Positions 1-8,083 of a stretch of DNA of 50,275 nt are shown here, piece after piece. Location of the stretch: the NCBI RefSeq assembly GCF_900115615.1, contig NZ_FOXB01000013.1, positions 1 to 50,275 of the forward strand, given 5' to 3'. The notes beneath the pieces are model-generated. The model was not told where the DNA came from, made no database searches, and worked only from the letters and a program-made list of their open reading frames with translations. The stretch is from Hydrogenimonas thermophila (GTDB taxonomy: Bacteria; Campylobacterota; Campylobacteria; Campylobacterales; Hydrogenimonadaceae). The translations under genes were made by a program, and so were the position numbers. Within the stretch, counting starts at the first letter, position 1; every line of letters starts with the position of its first letter.

Positions 1-95
1 TCATAGTTGACTCCTCGTTTTTGAGTCAACTAAAGCAAAAACCTTTCCAAAATTATACATTTAAGAATTATTTAAAATTTCATTGGATTTGGCTG
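1..95 (-). mobile_element. ISAs1-like insertion sequence, inner end (partial)
   Basis: These 95 bases are the exact reverse complement of 49920-50014 at the other end of the window, where a transposase gene follows. Positions 2-4 are therefore the start codon of a transposase reading off the left edge. The element tip is at base 95 (CAGCCAAATCC read on the minus strand); at base 96 the two copies diverge. It contains, in minus orientation, a TATAAT box (52-57), a sigma-54-like GG-N10-GC element (33-50) and a 9-bp hairpin (5-31) just before the start codon. The body of the element lies outside the window. Confidence 0.85.
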
Positions 96-96
96 G

Positions 97-783
97 AAAA
101 AAATTATTTTAGCTTCAACATTAATAGCATCATTAGCTTATGCTGGTGATAATGCTGTATTAAACAGTGCTTCACTAGGAATTCAAGCAGGTACAATGGG
201 GGCTGGTTTAGATTACTCTAAAAAAATAGAAGCATTGGGTGATAAAACAGTTTTTAAAGTAGCAGTTGCAGGGTTTAATTATAGCACTGATTATGATGAT
301 ACTAGTGTCCATTATGATGCAGATTTAAAACTTGCGAATATTGGTCTCTTGCTTGATTACCATCCATTCTCTGGAGGTTTCTATATAAGTGCAGGTGCAT
401 ACTATAACGGAAACAGCATTGATTTTCAAGCAACACCTACAAATGGAACTTATGATATCAATGGCAACACATATGATGCCACTGAACTTGGATATCTTAA
501 AGGTGAAACCAACTTTAATAAGTTTGCTCCATTTATTGGTATAGGTTATGATAACTCTATTTTTGGAAATGGAAATTTATTTTTAAGTTCAAAATTAGGT
601 GCAATGTATCAAGGCTCTCCAAATATTGATCTGACTGGAGTTTGTGGACAGGCAATTGAAGGTACTGCTAAGTGTGTTCAACTTCAAAATGACATTGAGA
701 TAGAACAGCAATCTCTTAATGATGATGCAGATAGCTTCAAATGGTGGCCTGTAATTAGTGTAGGTGTTACATACAAGTTTTAA
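97..783 (+). pseudogene. Outer-membrane beta-barrel protein, start codon lost to IS insertion
   Basis: The reading frame continues upstream of the first ATG (196) to the IS junction at 96. It reads KKIILASTLIASLAYA then GDNAV, a clear signal peptide with an AYA cleavage site. The mature part alternates polar and aromatic residues and ends in VTYKF with a C-terminal Phe, the usual signature of an outer-membrane barrel handed to the BAM machinery. Length, about 230 residues, suits a small 8- to 10-strand barrel. G96 is probably the last base of the original ATG, so the IS landed inside the start codon. No ATG, GTG or TTG lies in frame between the stop at 73-75 and codon 196; only an ATT (82-84) could serve. 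Starting at 196 would remove the signal peptide. I call it inactivated; a small chance remains of weak expression. Ligand or porin role unknown. Confidence 0.8.
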
Positions 784-802
784 AATTTTACATTAAAATA
801 AC

Positions 803-820
803 ACTCCCTTTTCAGGGAGT
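803..820. terminator. Hairpin between convergent OMP and gspF genes
   Basis: ACTCCC (803-808) and GGGAGT (815-820) form a 6-bp stem with a 6-base loop. On the minus strand a T-rich run follows, so it could end gspF transcription; on the plus strand the following sequence is A-rich and less convincing. Confidence 0.5.
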
Positions 821-844
821 ATCTACAAAAAACAACTATATCTT

Positions 845-2056
845 TTATTGAATATTTATAGAGAATATAGGAAGTAACATAGCTGTTACAATAAACCCTA
901 TTACTCCCCCTACAAACAGCATTAATGCTGGTTCAAGAAGAGAAAGCAGTACATCTAATCTATCTTTATTCTCTTCAAAGTATAGCTCTGAAAGATTTTG
1001 CAATATTGGTGATACTTCACTTGTCTCTTCACCTATTGCTATAGCTTGCAAGAAAGATGGATCTACTTGAAACTCTTCAGACTTTAATGCAATAGATAAC
1101 TTTTTCCCTTCTACTACTTTTTGAGCTGAATCAAGAAAAAGAGACTTTATGACACTGTTATTTAAAATTTGTGCTGAAAGGTTTATAGCTTGAACAAAAG
1201 GTACACCTGACTGCACCAAAACTGCAGCCATATATGAAAATTTTCCAAGCTCATTTTTTTCAATCATTGGACCAAAAAATGGTATAGAAAGTAAAACTCT
1301 ATCAACCGCAGTACGAAATGCAGGTATTTTGGCTCTTGAAATATAAAATAGTATGATTGCAGATATTAATACTACAAGCATATGCACCCAATAATTTGAA
1401 AATATATTGCCCGCATTAATAACAAATTTTGTAATAGGAGGCAACTCCTGTCCCATTTGCGTAAATATGTTTGCAATTTTAGGAACAACATAAGAGATCA
1501 TAAAAGCAACCATACCAATAGAAGCAATTAAAATAAATGCTGGGTAAGCGAATGCTCCTTGGATCTGTTTATTGATCCGCTCTCTCTCTTTTAAGAAAGT
1601 AGACATCTTTTGTAAAACACCAGCTAAAATTCCGCTCTCTTCAGATACTTTGATTGCTTGTTTGTAAAATGCCGGCAGAATTACTACAGACTGTTTTTCC
1701 ATTGCACCATAGAGTGTTTTTCCCTCATCAATGGCAGTAATAAGCGTTTGAAGAAAAGTCTCTATCTTTTTGTGATGCTCATACTGGTTTTTAAGTAGAC
1801 CAAGTGCTTTAACTAGTGGAATTCCAGCTTTAATAAAAATGGCAAGGTCTCTGCTTATAACTGCCAACTCTGAAGGTTTAATGCGATAAGCACGTTTTAA
1901 AGAGAGCTTAGGAAGTAAAGATTGTTCAGCTTTAATATCTGTATAGAAAATACCTTGAGATTTTAACCTTTGTTTAACCTCATCTATACTCTCTGCCTCT
2001 AATTGACCTTTACGCTTTTGACCCTTTTTATCTATGCCTCTGTATTGGTAAATCAT
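845..2056 (-). CDS. gspF: Type II secretion/type IV pilus inner-membrane platform protein GspF
   Basis: GspF/PilC proteins sit in the inner membrane and couple the assembly ATPase to pseudopilus or pilus growth. The 403 residues match the usual family length. There are two tandem GspF domains (about 65-190 and 270-395), each ending in a hydrophobic segment, plus a middle membrane helix near 220-240. The phrase AIAIGEETSEVSPILQNL in the second domain is typical of the family. It overlaps the preceding pseudopilin gene by 4 bases (2053-2056), so the two are translationally coupled. No GspE ATPase, GspD secretin or prepilin peptidase is present in the window, so the rest of the machine must be elsewhere. 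Whether it serves protein secretion or DNA uptake cannot be told here. Confidence 0.9.
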   Translation of the reverse strand: MIYQYRGIDKKGQKRKGQLEAESIDEVKQRLKSQGIFYTDIKAEQSLLPKLSLKRAYRIKPSELAVISRDLAIFIKAGIPLVKALGLLKNQYEHHKKIETFLQTLITAIDEGKTLYGAMEKQSVVILPAFYKQAIKVSEESGILAGVLQKMSTFLKERERINKQIQGAFAYPAFILIASIGMVAFMISYVVPKIANIFTQMGQELPPITKFVINAGNIFSNYWVHMLVVLISAIILFYISRAKIPAFRTAVDRVLLSIPFFGPMIEKNELGKFSYMAAVLVQSGVPFVQAINLSAQILNNSVIKSLFLDSAQKVVEGKKLSIALKSEEFQVDPSFLQAIAIGEETSEVSPILQNLSELYFEENKDRLDVLLSLLEPALMLFVGGVIGFIVTAMLLPIFSINIQ

Positions 2057-2577
2057 TCGTAAGCTTTCAGTTTAATATCTATCACTCTGTCTCTTGCAGA
2101 TTCTACATCATTAAACCTTACCGGATCTGCATAGGCAAACATAAGTAAAGCCCCTTTGCCATCATCTACAATAATCTCGTCACCAGCCCCATTTTTTCTA
2201 ACTTTATATCGAAAATATACAGGTATTGGCTTTTGATCTTCATCTATAACCGGATCAAACTCTACCTCTTTTAGAGTTTCATCAGGCATTAATCTATAAA
2301 CTATTGGCTTTTTCTTAAATAGTTGTAAACTCATTTTTGAAAGTTCATTGTCAAAATAGATTTTGCACTTTTTTGAGTTATCTTCTAAACACACTACTTC
2401 TGCTGATTTATAAAATCTGCTATCTCGCAAAATTTTTGGCAAATCAGAGAGTTTTATCTTTTTTTCTTCATTTTGAGAAAATTTAACAGCAACCAATGCA
2501 TATATGAAGCCAATTATTACAATAACCAACATTAGTTCAAAGAGGGTGAATCCCCCTTTGAATCTATCTATTTGCAT
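2053..2577 (-). CDS. Minor pseudopilin (GspH-like)
   Basis: The protein begins with a short basic leader and a prepilin peptidase site: cleavage between Gly9 and Phe10 followed by TLFELMLVIVIIGFIYALV, with the conserved Glu at mature position 5. After this N-terminal helix the 174-residue sequence is not closely recognisable. Size and position between gspG and gspF suggest a minor pseudopilin such as GspH, but GspI or GspJ is possible. Two Cys (residues near 47 and 54) could form a disulfide. The start overlaps the end of gspG by 10 bases and the end overlaps gspF, so all three form one operon. Confidence 0.8.
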   Translation of the reverse strand: MQIDRFKGGFTLFELMLVIVIIGFIYALVAVKFSQNEEKKIKLSDLPKILRDSRFYKSAEVVCLEDNSKKCKIYFDNELSKMSLQLFKKKPIVYRLMPDETLKEVEFDPVIDEDQKPIPVYFRYKVRKNGAGDEIIVDDGKGALLMFAYADPVRFNDVESARDRVIDIKLKAYE

Positions 2578-3011
2578 TCAGAGAGACGTATATCTTTATT
2601 CTCTTCACTGCCGCCCTCTTTACCATCGGCACCTAAAGAGATGAGTTCAGGCTTTCCATCCTCTTCAAGATAGACAAAAGGATGCCCCCAAGGATCTTTT
2701 GGCAAGTTATTATCTTCTAGATAACCAGATTTTGCATAGTTTGGCAGGTCGTCAGGAGATGGATTTTTTATAAGAGCTTCAAGTCCCTCTTCAGTTGTAG
2801 GGTATCTTCCATTATCTACTTTAAACATTTTTAGAGCTTGTGAAATATTTTTCATCTGAATACAGACTAGTTTCTGTTTTGCCTCTTCACTTTTTCCCGT
2901 TAAACTTGGCATAACAAGTGCTGCAAGCAACCCAAGAATAATAATAACTATCATCAATTCCATCAATGTAAATGCACCACGTTGTTTATAAACCCTACTC
3001 TTATTCATCAT
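2568..3011 (-). CDS. gspG: Major pseudopilin GspG
   Basis: A class III prepilin signal (AFTLMELMIVIIILGLLAA) is followed by the family hallmarks GLEALI, DPWGHPFVY and SLGADGKEGG, which include the calcium-binding loop of type II pseudopilin GspG. Length is 147 residues, as expected. The residue before the processed Phe14 is Ala instead of the usual Gly; prepilin peptidases tolerate Ala here. An AAGGGG ribosome-binding site precedes two adjacent ATG codons. This is the first gene of the gspG-gspH-gspF operon and has its own likely promoter. Confidence 0.92.
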   Translation of the reverse strand: MMNKSRVYKQRGAFTLMELMIVIIILGLLAALVMPSLTGKSEEAKQKLVCIQMKNISQALKMFKVDNGRYPTTEEGLEALIKNPSPDDLPNYAKSGYLEDNNLPKDPWGHPFVYLEEDGKPELISLGADGKEGGSEENKDIRLSECK

Positions 3012-3049
3012 AAACTCAACCCCTTATATTGTATAAATATTGATGGCGC

Positions 3050-3055
3050 ATTATA
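3050..3055 (-). promoter_or_regulatory. -10 box for the gsp operon
   Basis: TATAAT on the minus strand, about 40 bases before the gspG start and just after the miaA stop. No clear -35 box is visible, which is normal for sigma-70 promoters in this phylum. Confidence 0.45.
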
Positions 3056-3071
3056 GCATATTAATAATGTA

Positions 3072-3971
3072 TTAGTTTTTGAGTAAAACCTCTGCTATAT
3101 TTGATTTAAGCTCTTCTGGAGTGCCTTGTATGTGAGGTGGGAACTGTGTACGATTAAAGGTTCTTTGACGTTTTGCCAGTTGTCGTGTGTGTATGCTGAT
3201 CAACTCTTTAGCATCTTTTAATGAACACTTTCCATCAAAATAGTCCAAAATCTCTTTCACTCCTATAGCTTTCATAGGGTTATGGTTTCTGCCATATTTG
3301 TATTCAAGATTGGCAATTTCATCTACCAATCCCATTTCAAACATTTGATTAGTTCGTAACTCTATGCGTCTGTTTAAAACTTCTTTATCTATGCTTATCT
3401 CAAAAAGCTCAAGATCTTTTGCTACAGGTTTTGGAGGATTGTTTTTAAAGTATAAAGATGGAGCAGTACCTGTTTGGTAAAAAATTGTAAGAGCTTTCTC
3501 TATGCGGTACCTATCTGTGGGCATTAAATTTTTTGCATACACTTCATCAATTTTACTTAAAAAAGAGTAAGCCTTTTGCAGATCGCCCATCTCTTCTTCT
3601 ACTTTTTTCTTTGTCTCTTCATCTATCTTTGGAAGTTCAGAAATTCCTTCTATAAGAGTTTTAAGATAAAAACCTGTTCCACCGACTATAATTAAATTTT
3701 TATTTTGCTCTTTGCAAAAGTCAACAGACTCTTTGTAGAGATCTATAAAGAGTGCTACATTAAATGGTGTATCTACATCTATTACATCAATCCCAAAGTG
3801 CAGTATGTCACCTCTTTCAGTTATAGTTGGTTTTGCAGAGGCTATGTCTATCTCTCTATAAAGAGCCAAAGAGTCCAGTGAGAGTATGACACAGTTATAA
3901 TTTCTTGCCAACTCTAAAGATAGCGCGCTTTTACCTGATGCTGTCGGACCTAAAATAGCTATAGTTTTTAT
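3072..3971 (-). CDS. miaA: tRNA dimethylallyltransferase MiaA, apparent AUA start
   Basis: MiaA adds a dimethylallyl group to A37 of tRNAs that read UNN codons. The P-loop GPTASGKS lies near the N terminus, followed by the family elements SLDSLALYREIDIASAKPT, DRYRIEKAL and IGVKEI; total about 299 residues. The first ATG/GTG/TTG in frame (TTG at 3909-3911) lies after the P-loop and would give a dead enzyme. Upstream, the frame is open to a stop 24 bases before 3971 and holds no conventional start. The reading KTIAILGPT matches the usual N terminus MKTIAILGPT if the ATA at 3969-3971 is the start. An AAAAGG ribosome-binding site lies 7 bases before this ATA. Either the gene uses an AUA start or one base is wrong or mutated. 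Confidence 0.88.
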   Translation of the reverse strand: MKTIAILGPTASGKSALSLELARNYNCVILSLDSLALYREIDIASAKPTITERGDILHFGIDVIDVDTPFNVALFIDLYKESVDFCKEQNKNLIIVGGTGFYLKTLIEGISELPKIDEETKKKVEEEMGDLQKAYSFLSKIDEVYAKNLMPTDRYRIEKALTIFYQTGTAPSLYFKNNPPKPVAKDLELFEISIDKEVLNRRIELRTNQMFEMGLVDEIANLEYKYGRNHNPMKAIGVKEILDYFDGKCSLKDAKELISIHTRQLAKRQRTFNRTQFPPHIQGTPEELKSNIAEVLLKN

Positions 3972-4060
3972 CTTATAACCTTTTATTTGGTGTTATTTAC
4001 TGCCAATGTTTCAATGTTTGAGATTATATGATAAAATTCATTTAAAAAAAAAGGTGGGTT

Positions 4061-4918
4061 TTGAGATTAGTTAAATGGTATAAAGATTTTAACGAGCTTA
4101 TTATGTTTCAACACTCTGTCTTTAGCTTGCCTTTTATTTTCATTGCAATGATAGTATCTGCTAATGGATGGTTTGGTTGGAAGCTTTTACTTCTTGGCGT
4201 TCTTGCAGCAGTCAGTGCAAGAAATTTTGCGATGCTTGTAAATCGTTACTTAGACAGAGATATTGATGCAAAGAATCCACGTACAAAAAATCGCCCTAAT
4301 GTAGATGGTCGCTTTTCTGAAACTCAGCTACGTATTTTGATAATAGTAAATGCAATATTTTTTATTGCTGTGGCGTATGTTATAAATGATCTTGCCTTTT
4401 GGCTATCTTTCCCTATTTTACTTATTCTTGGCGGATACTCCTGGTTTAAACGTTTTTCTGAAATGGCACATTTGGTTTTGGGTCTCTCTCTTGGTTTGGC
4501 TCCTATCGCCGGTGCCATTGCTGTTGAAGGGACCATTCCTATGTGGTCTGTTATGCTTGCAGTAGGTGTAATGTTTTGGGTTGCAGGATTTGATCTGCTC
4601 TATTCACTGCAAGATATGGAGTTTGACAAAAAAGAGGGGCTCTACTCTATTCCTTCCCGTTATGGAAGTGATGCAACTATGTTTTTGGCAAAAATATTTC
4701 ATACTATAGCAGTGCTTTTTTGGGCATTTTTTGTATCAACAGCAGAACTTGGATTTTTTGCTTGGTTGGCTGTTATTGCATCAGCAGGAATGCTTGCATA
4801 TGAGCATCATATAGTTAACAAAGATTTTACAAAGATTGACAGAGCCTTTTTTACTGTAAACGGATATTTGGGATTTATTGTACTTGGGCTAATAATAGTT
4901 GACAGGATAGTGCAATGA
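4061..4918 (+). CDS. mqnP: UbiA-family prenyltransferase (MqnP-like, menaquinone synthesis)
   Basis: Integral membrane prenyltransferase with both Asp-rich motifs of the UbiA family: NRYLDRDID with a following TKNRP near residues 65-85, and DLLYSLQDMEFDKKEG near 178-195. About eight hydrophobic helices are visible. In Campylobacterota, which lack ubiquinone and make menaquinone by the futalosine route, this protein is taken to be MqnP, attaching the polyprenyl chain to the naphthoate ring. I infer that role from lineage and family. The start is TTG at 4061 behind a strong AAGGTGG site. Its end overlaps the next gene (ATGA, 4915-4918). Confidence 0.85.
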   Translation: MRLVKWYKDFNELIMFQHSVFSLPFIFIAMIVSANGWFGWKLLLLGVLAAVSARNFAMLVNRYLDRDIDAKNPRTKNRPNVDGRFSETQLRILIIVNAIFFIAVAYVINDLAFWLSFPILLILGGYSWFKRFSEMAHLVLGLSLGLAPIAGAIAVEGTIPMWSVMLAVGVMFWVAGFDLLYSLQDMEFDKKEGLYSIPSRYGSDATMFLAKIFHTIAVLFWAFFVSTAELGFFAWLAVIASAGMLAYEHHIVNKDFTKIDRAFFTVNGYLGFIVLGLIIVDRIVQ

Positions 4919-5439
4919 ATAGTGAAAAGATAAGATTGATTCCAGCTCCTTTAGAGATTTGTTATAACATTGCAGATAAAAATGCTGAAGCTTATGAGAG
5001 AGAGTATCAACTACTTAGTGAAACTGATGATGATCCAATAGGGCAATGGCTTAAAATTGCCAAAGCAAAGGGTGAAACAAAAGAGAGTGATCCTGTACTT
5101 CTTAATCTTTTAGTAGAGCTTCACCGTAAAGTCGATCAACTCACCCAGCTAGTAAAAAATGAAACCCCTGAACGCATTGAACTTCCTCACTCTACAGAGA
5201 TAGAATCTATAGGATTTGAGCATTTTCAGCTTAAAGAGCCAAGATTTAAAGCGGGTGAGCAATATTATGGCAGGATTGAAATGCCTATTTTTCCTAAAAG
5301 AGATGTTCCTGTATGGTTTGTAGCTTTAGATGAGAAGATTGCACGAATAGAGAGAATTCATGACAGAGATGAAAAAGAGTGGAACAGTTATGTTGTTGCA
5401 CGAGAACGGGTTATGATCAGGGAGATGAAGCGTATATGA
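4915..5439 (+). CDS. Conserved small soluble protein, possible divergent PilZ-type domain
   Basis: This 174-residue protein has no signal peptide or membrane helix. The N-terminal half is helical and charged. The C-terminal half (about 95-174) has the run of a small beta domain: IESIGFEHFQLKEPRFKAGE, then EMPIFPKRDVPVWFVALDEK and a closing VARERVMIREMK. That order (S/G-phi-G-F, G-phi-x-phi-x-phi, basic end) recalls an atypical PilZ domain, but the RxxxR motif for c-di-GMP binding is not clear. It is translationally coupled to mqnP by an ATGA overlap. Function unknown; the PilZ suggestion is weak. Confidence 0.6.
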   Translation: MNSEKIRLIPAPLEICYNIADKNAEAYEREYQLLSETDDDPIGQWLKIAKAKGETKESDPVLLNLLVELHRKVDQLTQLVKNETPERIELPHSTEIESIGFEHFQLKEPRFKAGEQYYGRIEMPIFPKRDVPVWFVALDEKIARIERIHDRDEKEWNSYVVARERVMIREMKRI

Positions 5440-5502
5440 TTTTTTACTTTTTCATTTGGAATTCATCTTAGGTAAAAAGTAGATTTTGATGAAAGGCTAT
5501 AT

Positions 5503-6009
5503 GTGAATGAGATAGTACTAATGATCGCAGCATTAGCAACTGTTATGCTGATTGTGATCATATATTTAACAATTAAAGATAAAGAGAGTACAAGAAAGAT
5601 AGCAATGCTAGAAACAGGCATTGATACATTAAATCAAGAGCTTTTTAGAATAACCAAAGAGATAGAATCTCTTAAAAAAGAGTTAAAAGAGTCAGATGAA
5701 AAGGTTTTGGAAATAGATACAGAGATGATAGACTCTATAGTGCATAACAAGCTAAAACCATTTGCTGTGCAGATGCAAAATATGGATGAAAAGATAACCT
5801 TTTTATCTGAAGATCTATTTGAAAATCTTGAACGCATCCAAAATCAGATGAGACATATAACATTTGCCAATGACCATACAGTACCTAGCGAAAAACAGAT
5901 TTTACAGTTGCATTCACAGGGAATGGATGCTGAAAGCATTGCAAAACAGCTTCGCCTTGGAAAAGGTGAAGTAGAATTAGTATTGAAGTTCTCAAAAATC
6001 CATGCTTAA
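5503..6009 (+). CDS. Single-pass membrane coiled-coil protein
   Basis: A membrane helix at residues 3-23 (IVLMIAALATVMLIVIIYL) is followed by a heptad-patterned coiled coil (about 30-125). The C-terminal 40 residues contain QILQLHSQGMDAESIAKQL and LGKGEVELVLKFSK, which looks like a helix-turn-helix fold of the DUF6115/DUF2802 kind common in this phylum. Start is GTG at 5503, eight bases after GAAAGG. The end overlaps the glycosylase gene by 8 bases. The role is unknown. The layout (anchor, coiled coil, HTH-like tail) suggests an envelope-attached structural or scaffolding protein. Confidence 0.7.
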   Translation: MNEIVLMIAALATVMLIVIIYLTIKDKESTRKIAMLETGIDTLNQELFRITKEIESLKKELKESDEKVLEIDTEMIDSIVHNKLKPFAVQMQNMDEKITFLSEDLFENLERIQNQMRHITFANDHTVPSEKQILQLHSQGMDAESIAKQLRLGKGEVELVLKFSKIHA

Positions 6010-6706
6010 TGTTCATCCAGAGTGGCAAGAGACCATAAAAACTGCATATAATGCATTAGATGAAGATTACAGAAACTTCATAGAAAATGGTGATTTTATT
6101 CCTGCACGCTCTAAAATATTCAATGCCTTTAAAACTCTTCCAAAATCAAAAGTAAAATATATCCTTTTTGGTCAAGACCCCTATCCAAGAGAAAAATCAG
6201 CTACAGGACATGCATTTATAGATGGTGCTGTAAAGAAAATTTTTAGTGACAAAGGGTTAAGCAAAGAGGTTAACAGAGCTACAAGTTTAAGAAACTTTGT
6301 AAAAATGGCACTGGTAGCTGACGGTTTTCTTAGTCCAGATGATCTTTCTCAAGAAGCTATAGCAAAAATAGACAAATCTTCTTTAATAGATACCATAGAT
6401 GAGTTAAGGTGTAATTTTGAAAAGAGTGGCGTACTTTTACTAAATGCTGCACTACTATTTGAAAATAAAAAGGCTTCTAATTCTCATGCAAAGTCTTGGA
6501 GACCATTTATGCGTGTATTGCTAGAGAAATTAGATCAAGATGTCGAACTGATCCTATTTGGCAATTTGGCAAAAATGATCAAAAAAATTCCTGAATCTTC
6601 AAGATTTTTGCATCATGAAATGGAGCATCCATACAATCATACATTTATTTTAAACCCAAAAGCACAAGATTTGTTTGGACAAATGAAACTTTTGCAAAAA
6701 AAATAG
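6002..6706 (+). CDS. Uracil-DNA glycosylase-like protein (divergent family 1)
   Basis: Family 1 enzymes remove uracil from DNA using the water-activating loop GQDPYH and a C-terminal HPSPLS loop. Here the first motif reads FGQDPYP (near residues 56-62), so the catalytic Asp is present but the His is Pro. LLLNAALLFENKKASNSHAK matches the LLLN uracil-recognition strand (Asn kept) and the S/H segment of UNG. The last loop reads EHPYNHTF in place of HPSPLS. The overall length of 234 suits UNG. Substrate preference may be altered. It overlaps the upstream coiled-coil gene by 8 bases and is followed by tRNA-Arg with its own promoter. Confidence 0.78.
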   Translation: MLNVHPEWQETIKTAYNALDEDYRNFIENGDFIPARSKIFNAFKTLPKSKVKYILFGQDPYPREKSATGHAFIDGAVKKIFSDKGLSKEVNRATSLRNFVKMALVADGFLSPDDLSQEAIAKIDKSSLIDTIDELRCNFEKSGVLLLNAALLFENKKASNSHAKSWRPFMRVLLEKLDQDVELILFGNLAKMIKKIPESSRFLHHEMEHPYNHTFILNPKAQDLFGQMKLLQKK

Positions 6707-6725
6707 AATTTTTTTCAAAAAACTC

Positions 6726-6754
6726 TTGAAATTGTAAAAAAAAAAGTGTATAAT
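6726..6754 (+). promoter_or_regulatory. sigma-70 promoter of tRNA-Arg
   Basis: TTGAAA (6726-6731), 17-base spacer, TATAAT (6749-6754), followed by a GC-rich CCCGTCC discriminator stretch. The tRNA begins 21 bases downstream. A near-consensus promoter, as expected for a stable RNA gene. Confidence 0.85.
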
Positions 6755-6774
6755 TCCCGTCCACAAAGAGAGAT

Positions 6775-6851
6775 GCGCTCGTAGCTCAGCTGGATAGAGC
6801 ACTGGTTTGCGGTACCAGCGGTCGCACGTTCGAATCGTGCCGGGCGCGCCA
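6775..6851 (+). tRNA. tRNA-Arg (anticodon GCG)
   Basis: A complete 77-base cloverleaf. The acceptor stem GCGCTCG pairs with CGGGCGC (one G-U), the D stem is GCTC/GAGC, the anticodon stem CTGGT/ACCAG encloses loop TTGCGGT, and the T arm is GCACG-TTCGAAT-CGTGC. The discriminator is G and CCA is encoded. Loop positions 34-36 read GCG, which decodes CGC and CGU as arginine. Many bacteria instead use an ACG (inosine) tRNA for these codons. It stands alone; no repeat of its 3' end that would mark an integrated element was seen in the window. Confidence 0.95.
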
Positions 6852-6882
6852 TTTCAAACTCCAACCTACAATTTTAAATCTT

Positions 6883-7980
6883 TTAACTTTTCATCCAATT
6901 TAGATGTTTTTTAAACTGAGAAGGATCAAAAACTTTATCTGTATATACTCTAACATTTCCAAGTCTTGCACGTTTTAGTACAGAGTTATAAAAGTTCTCT
7001 TCTTGCCCTTTTCTCTTCTCCCTTTGATAAATATTTACAATCAATGCTCGTGCCGTACGTCCAAAATAGTCAACTATTGCATCATATTTATAAACAAAAG
7101 AAAGACCGTCCAATCGATGAACATATTTGCATTCAACTGTACCTATGCGATTATTTTCAATAAATAGAACATCGAACTCATTTATAACGTGGCTTTGTTC
7201 TTTTGAATGAGCTAAAAAGTCTATTTTACAACCCATTTTTACATCTTCAAATCCTGCCTCTTTACATTTCCAATATACATACTCTTCAAAAAGCTGACCT
7301 TGAAGTCTTCTTTTATTATGCTCATATTTAAGTTTGTTATTTTCAAGAATATCAATGCGGTTAAGAAGTTTCATTATGTCGTTGTAATGATTGTATGGAA
7401 AATCTTTACTATTGTTTAGTAAAGCTCTGCGAACATTTTGAAATCTTTCCTCATTCTCAAAAAGCTTGCAAACACTCTCTTTATCTTTTATAAACTCCTT
7501 TTCATCTATATACTCTACTATCTCATAACCTAGCATTGAACAGTATGTTTCTATATCCATTTCATCAGCGCTCTTTGTTGTAACTCTGCCATTTTCAATT
7601 TTGAAAATAGTATTGTCATATGCGTCATAACTTAAAAGAGCAGCTCTGTTTTGCAGAAAGAAAGAACCTAATATAATAGTAGGAGCAGCATTGGCATCAG
7701 ATGAGAAAAAGATAACCTTCATACTATCTTTTGTAACTTTTTTGTAAAGATTGTGAATGCTCTCTATAGCTGTTTCATAAAAAGTCTCTGTATCAACAGA
7801 CCAATTTAGTCCTAGTTTTTTACTGAAATGTTGCAAATTTCTCTTAAAACGAAAAGCTCGTCTCTGCTCCTCTTTATTATTATCTATAAGCAAAACAATT
7901 TCTCTTATTTCATCTCTAAGCGTATATATAGCTCCAAGTGATTGCGCTATATCTTCCCCTAAAAGCAATACAAGACGCAC
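6883..7980 (-). CDS. DUF1887 / Card1-Can2-like protein: CARF-type fold plus PD-(D/E)xK nuclease
   Basis: The C-terminal half has a restriction-type nuclease core: GQLFEEYVYWKCKEAG (about 225-240), then VINEFDVLFIENNRIGTVECKY, holding the E-x-D and ExK metal and catalytic residues. The same order is found in DUF1887 proteins such as Card1/Can2, which join a CARF sensor for cyclic oligoadenylate to a nuclease. The N-terminal 160 residues look like a Rossmann/CARF fold (VLLLGEDIAQS, IVLLIDNN, KVIFFSSDANAAPTIILG), but the usual TGGTK-like ligand loop is not recognisable. There is no CRISPR array or cas gene nearby. The GTG start at 7980 has AAAGGA upstream. It is the first gene after tRNA-Arg, convergent to it, and divergent from the toxin-like pair. 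Confidence 0.7.
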   Translation of the reverse strand: MRLVLLLGEDIAQSLGAIYTLRDEIREIVLLIDNNKEEQRRAFRFKRNLQHFSKKLGLNWSVDTETFYETAIESIHNLYKKVTKDSMKVIFFSSDANAAPTIILGSFFLQNRAALLSYDAYDNTIFKIENGRVTTKSADEMDIETYCSMLGYEIVEYIDEKEFIKDKESVCKLFENEERFQNVRRALLNNSKDFPYNHYNDIMKLLNRIDILENNKLKYEHNKRRLQGQLFEEYVYWKCKEAGFEDVKMGCKIDFLAHSKEQSHVINEFDVLFIENNRIGTVECKYVHRLDGLSFVYKYDAIVDYFGRTARALIVNIYQREKRKGQEENFYNSVLKRARLGNVRVYTDKVFDPSQFKKHLNWMKS

Positions 7981-8083
7981 AGAAAATCCTTTATTGACTG
8001 TAATTAGACTGTTTGCATTATATTAGGAGTTTAATAAATATTGACTTTTCCAAAAAATTACTTAACAAAAAGAAAATTGATAA

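Noticed and set aside
6883-7980. A CRISPR locus around the DUF1887 gene
   Set aside because: No direct-repeat array and no cas gene are visible in the window.
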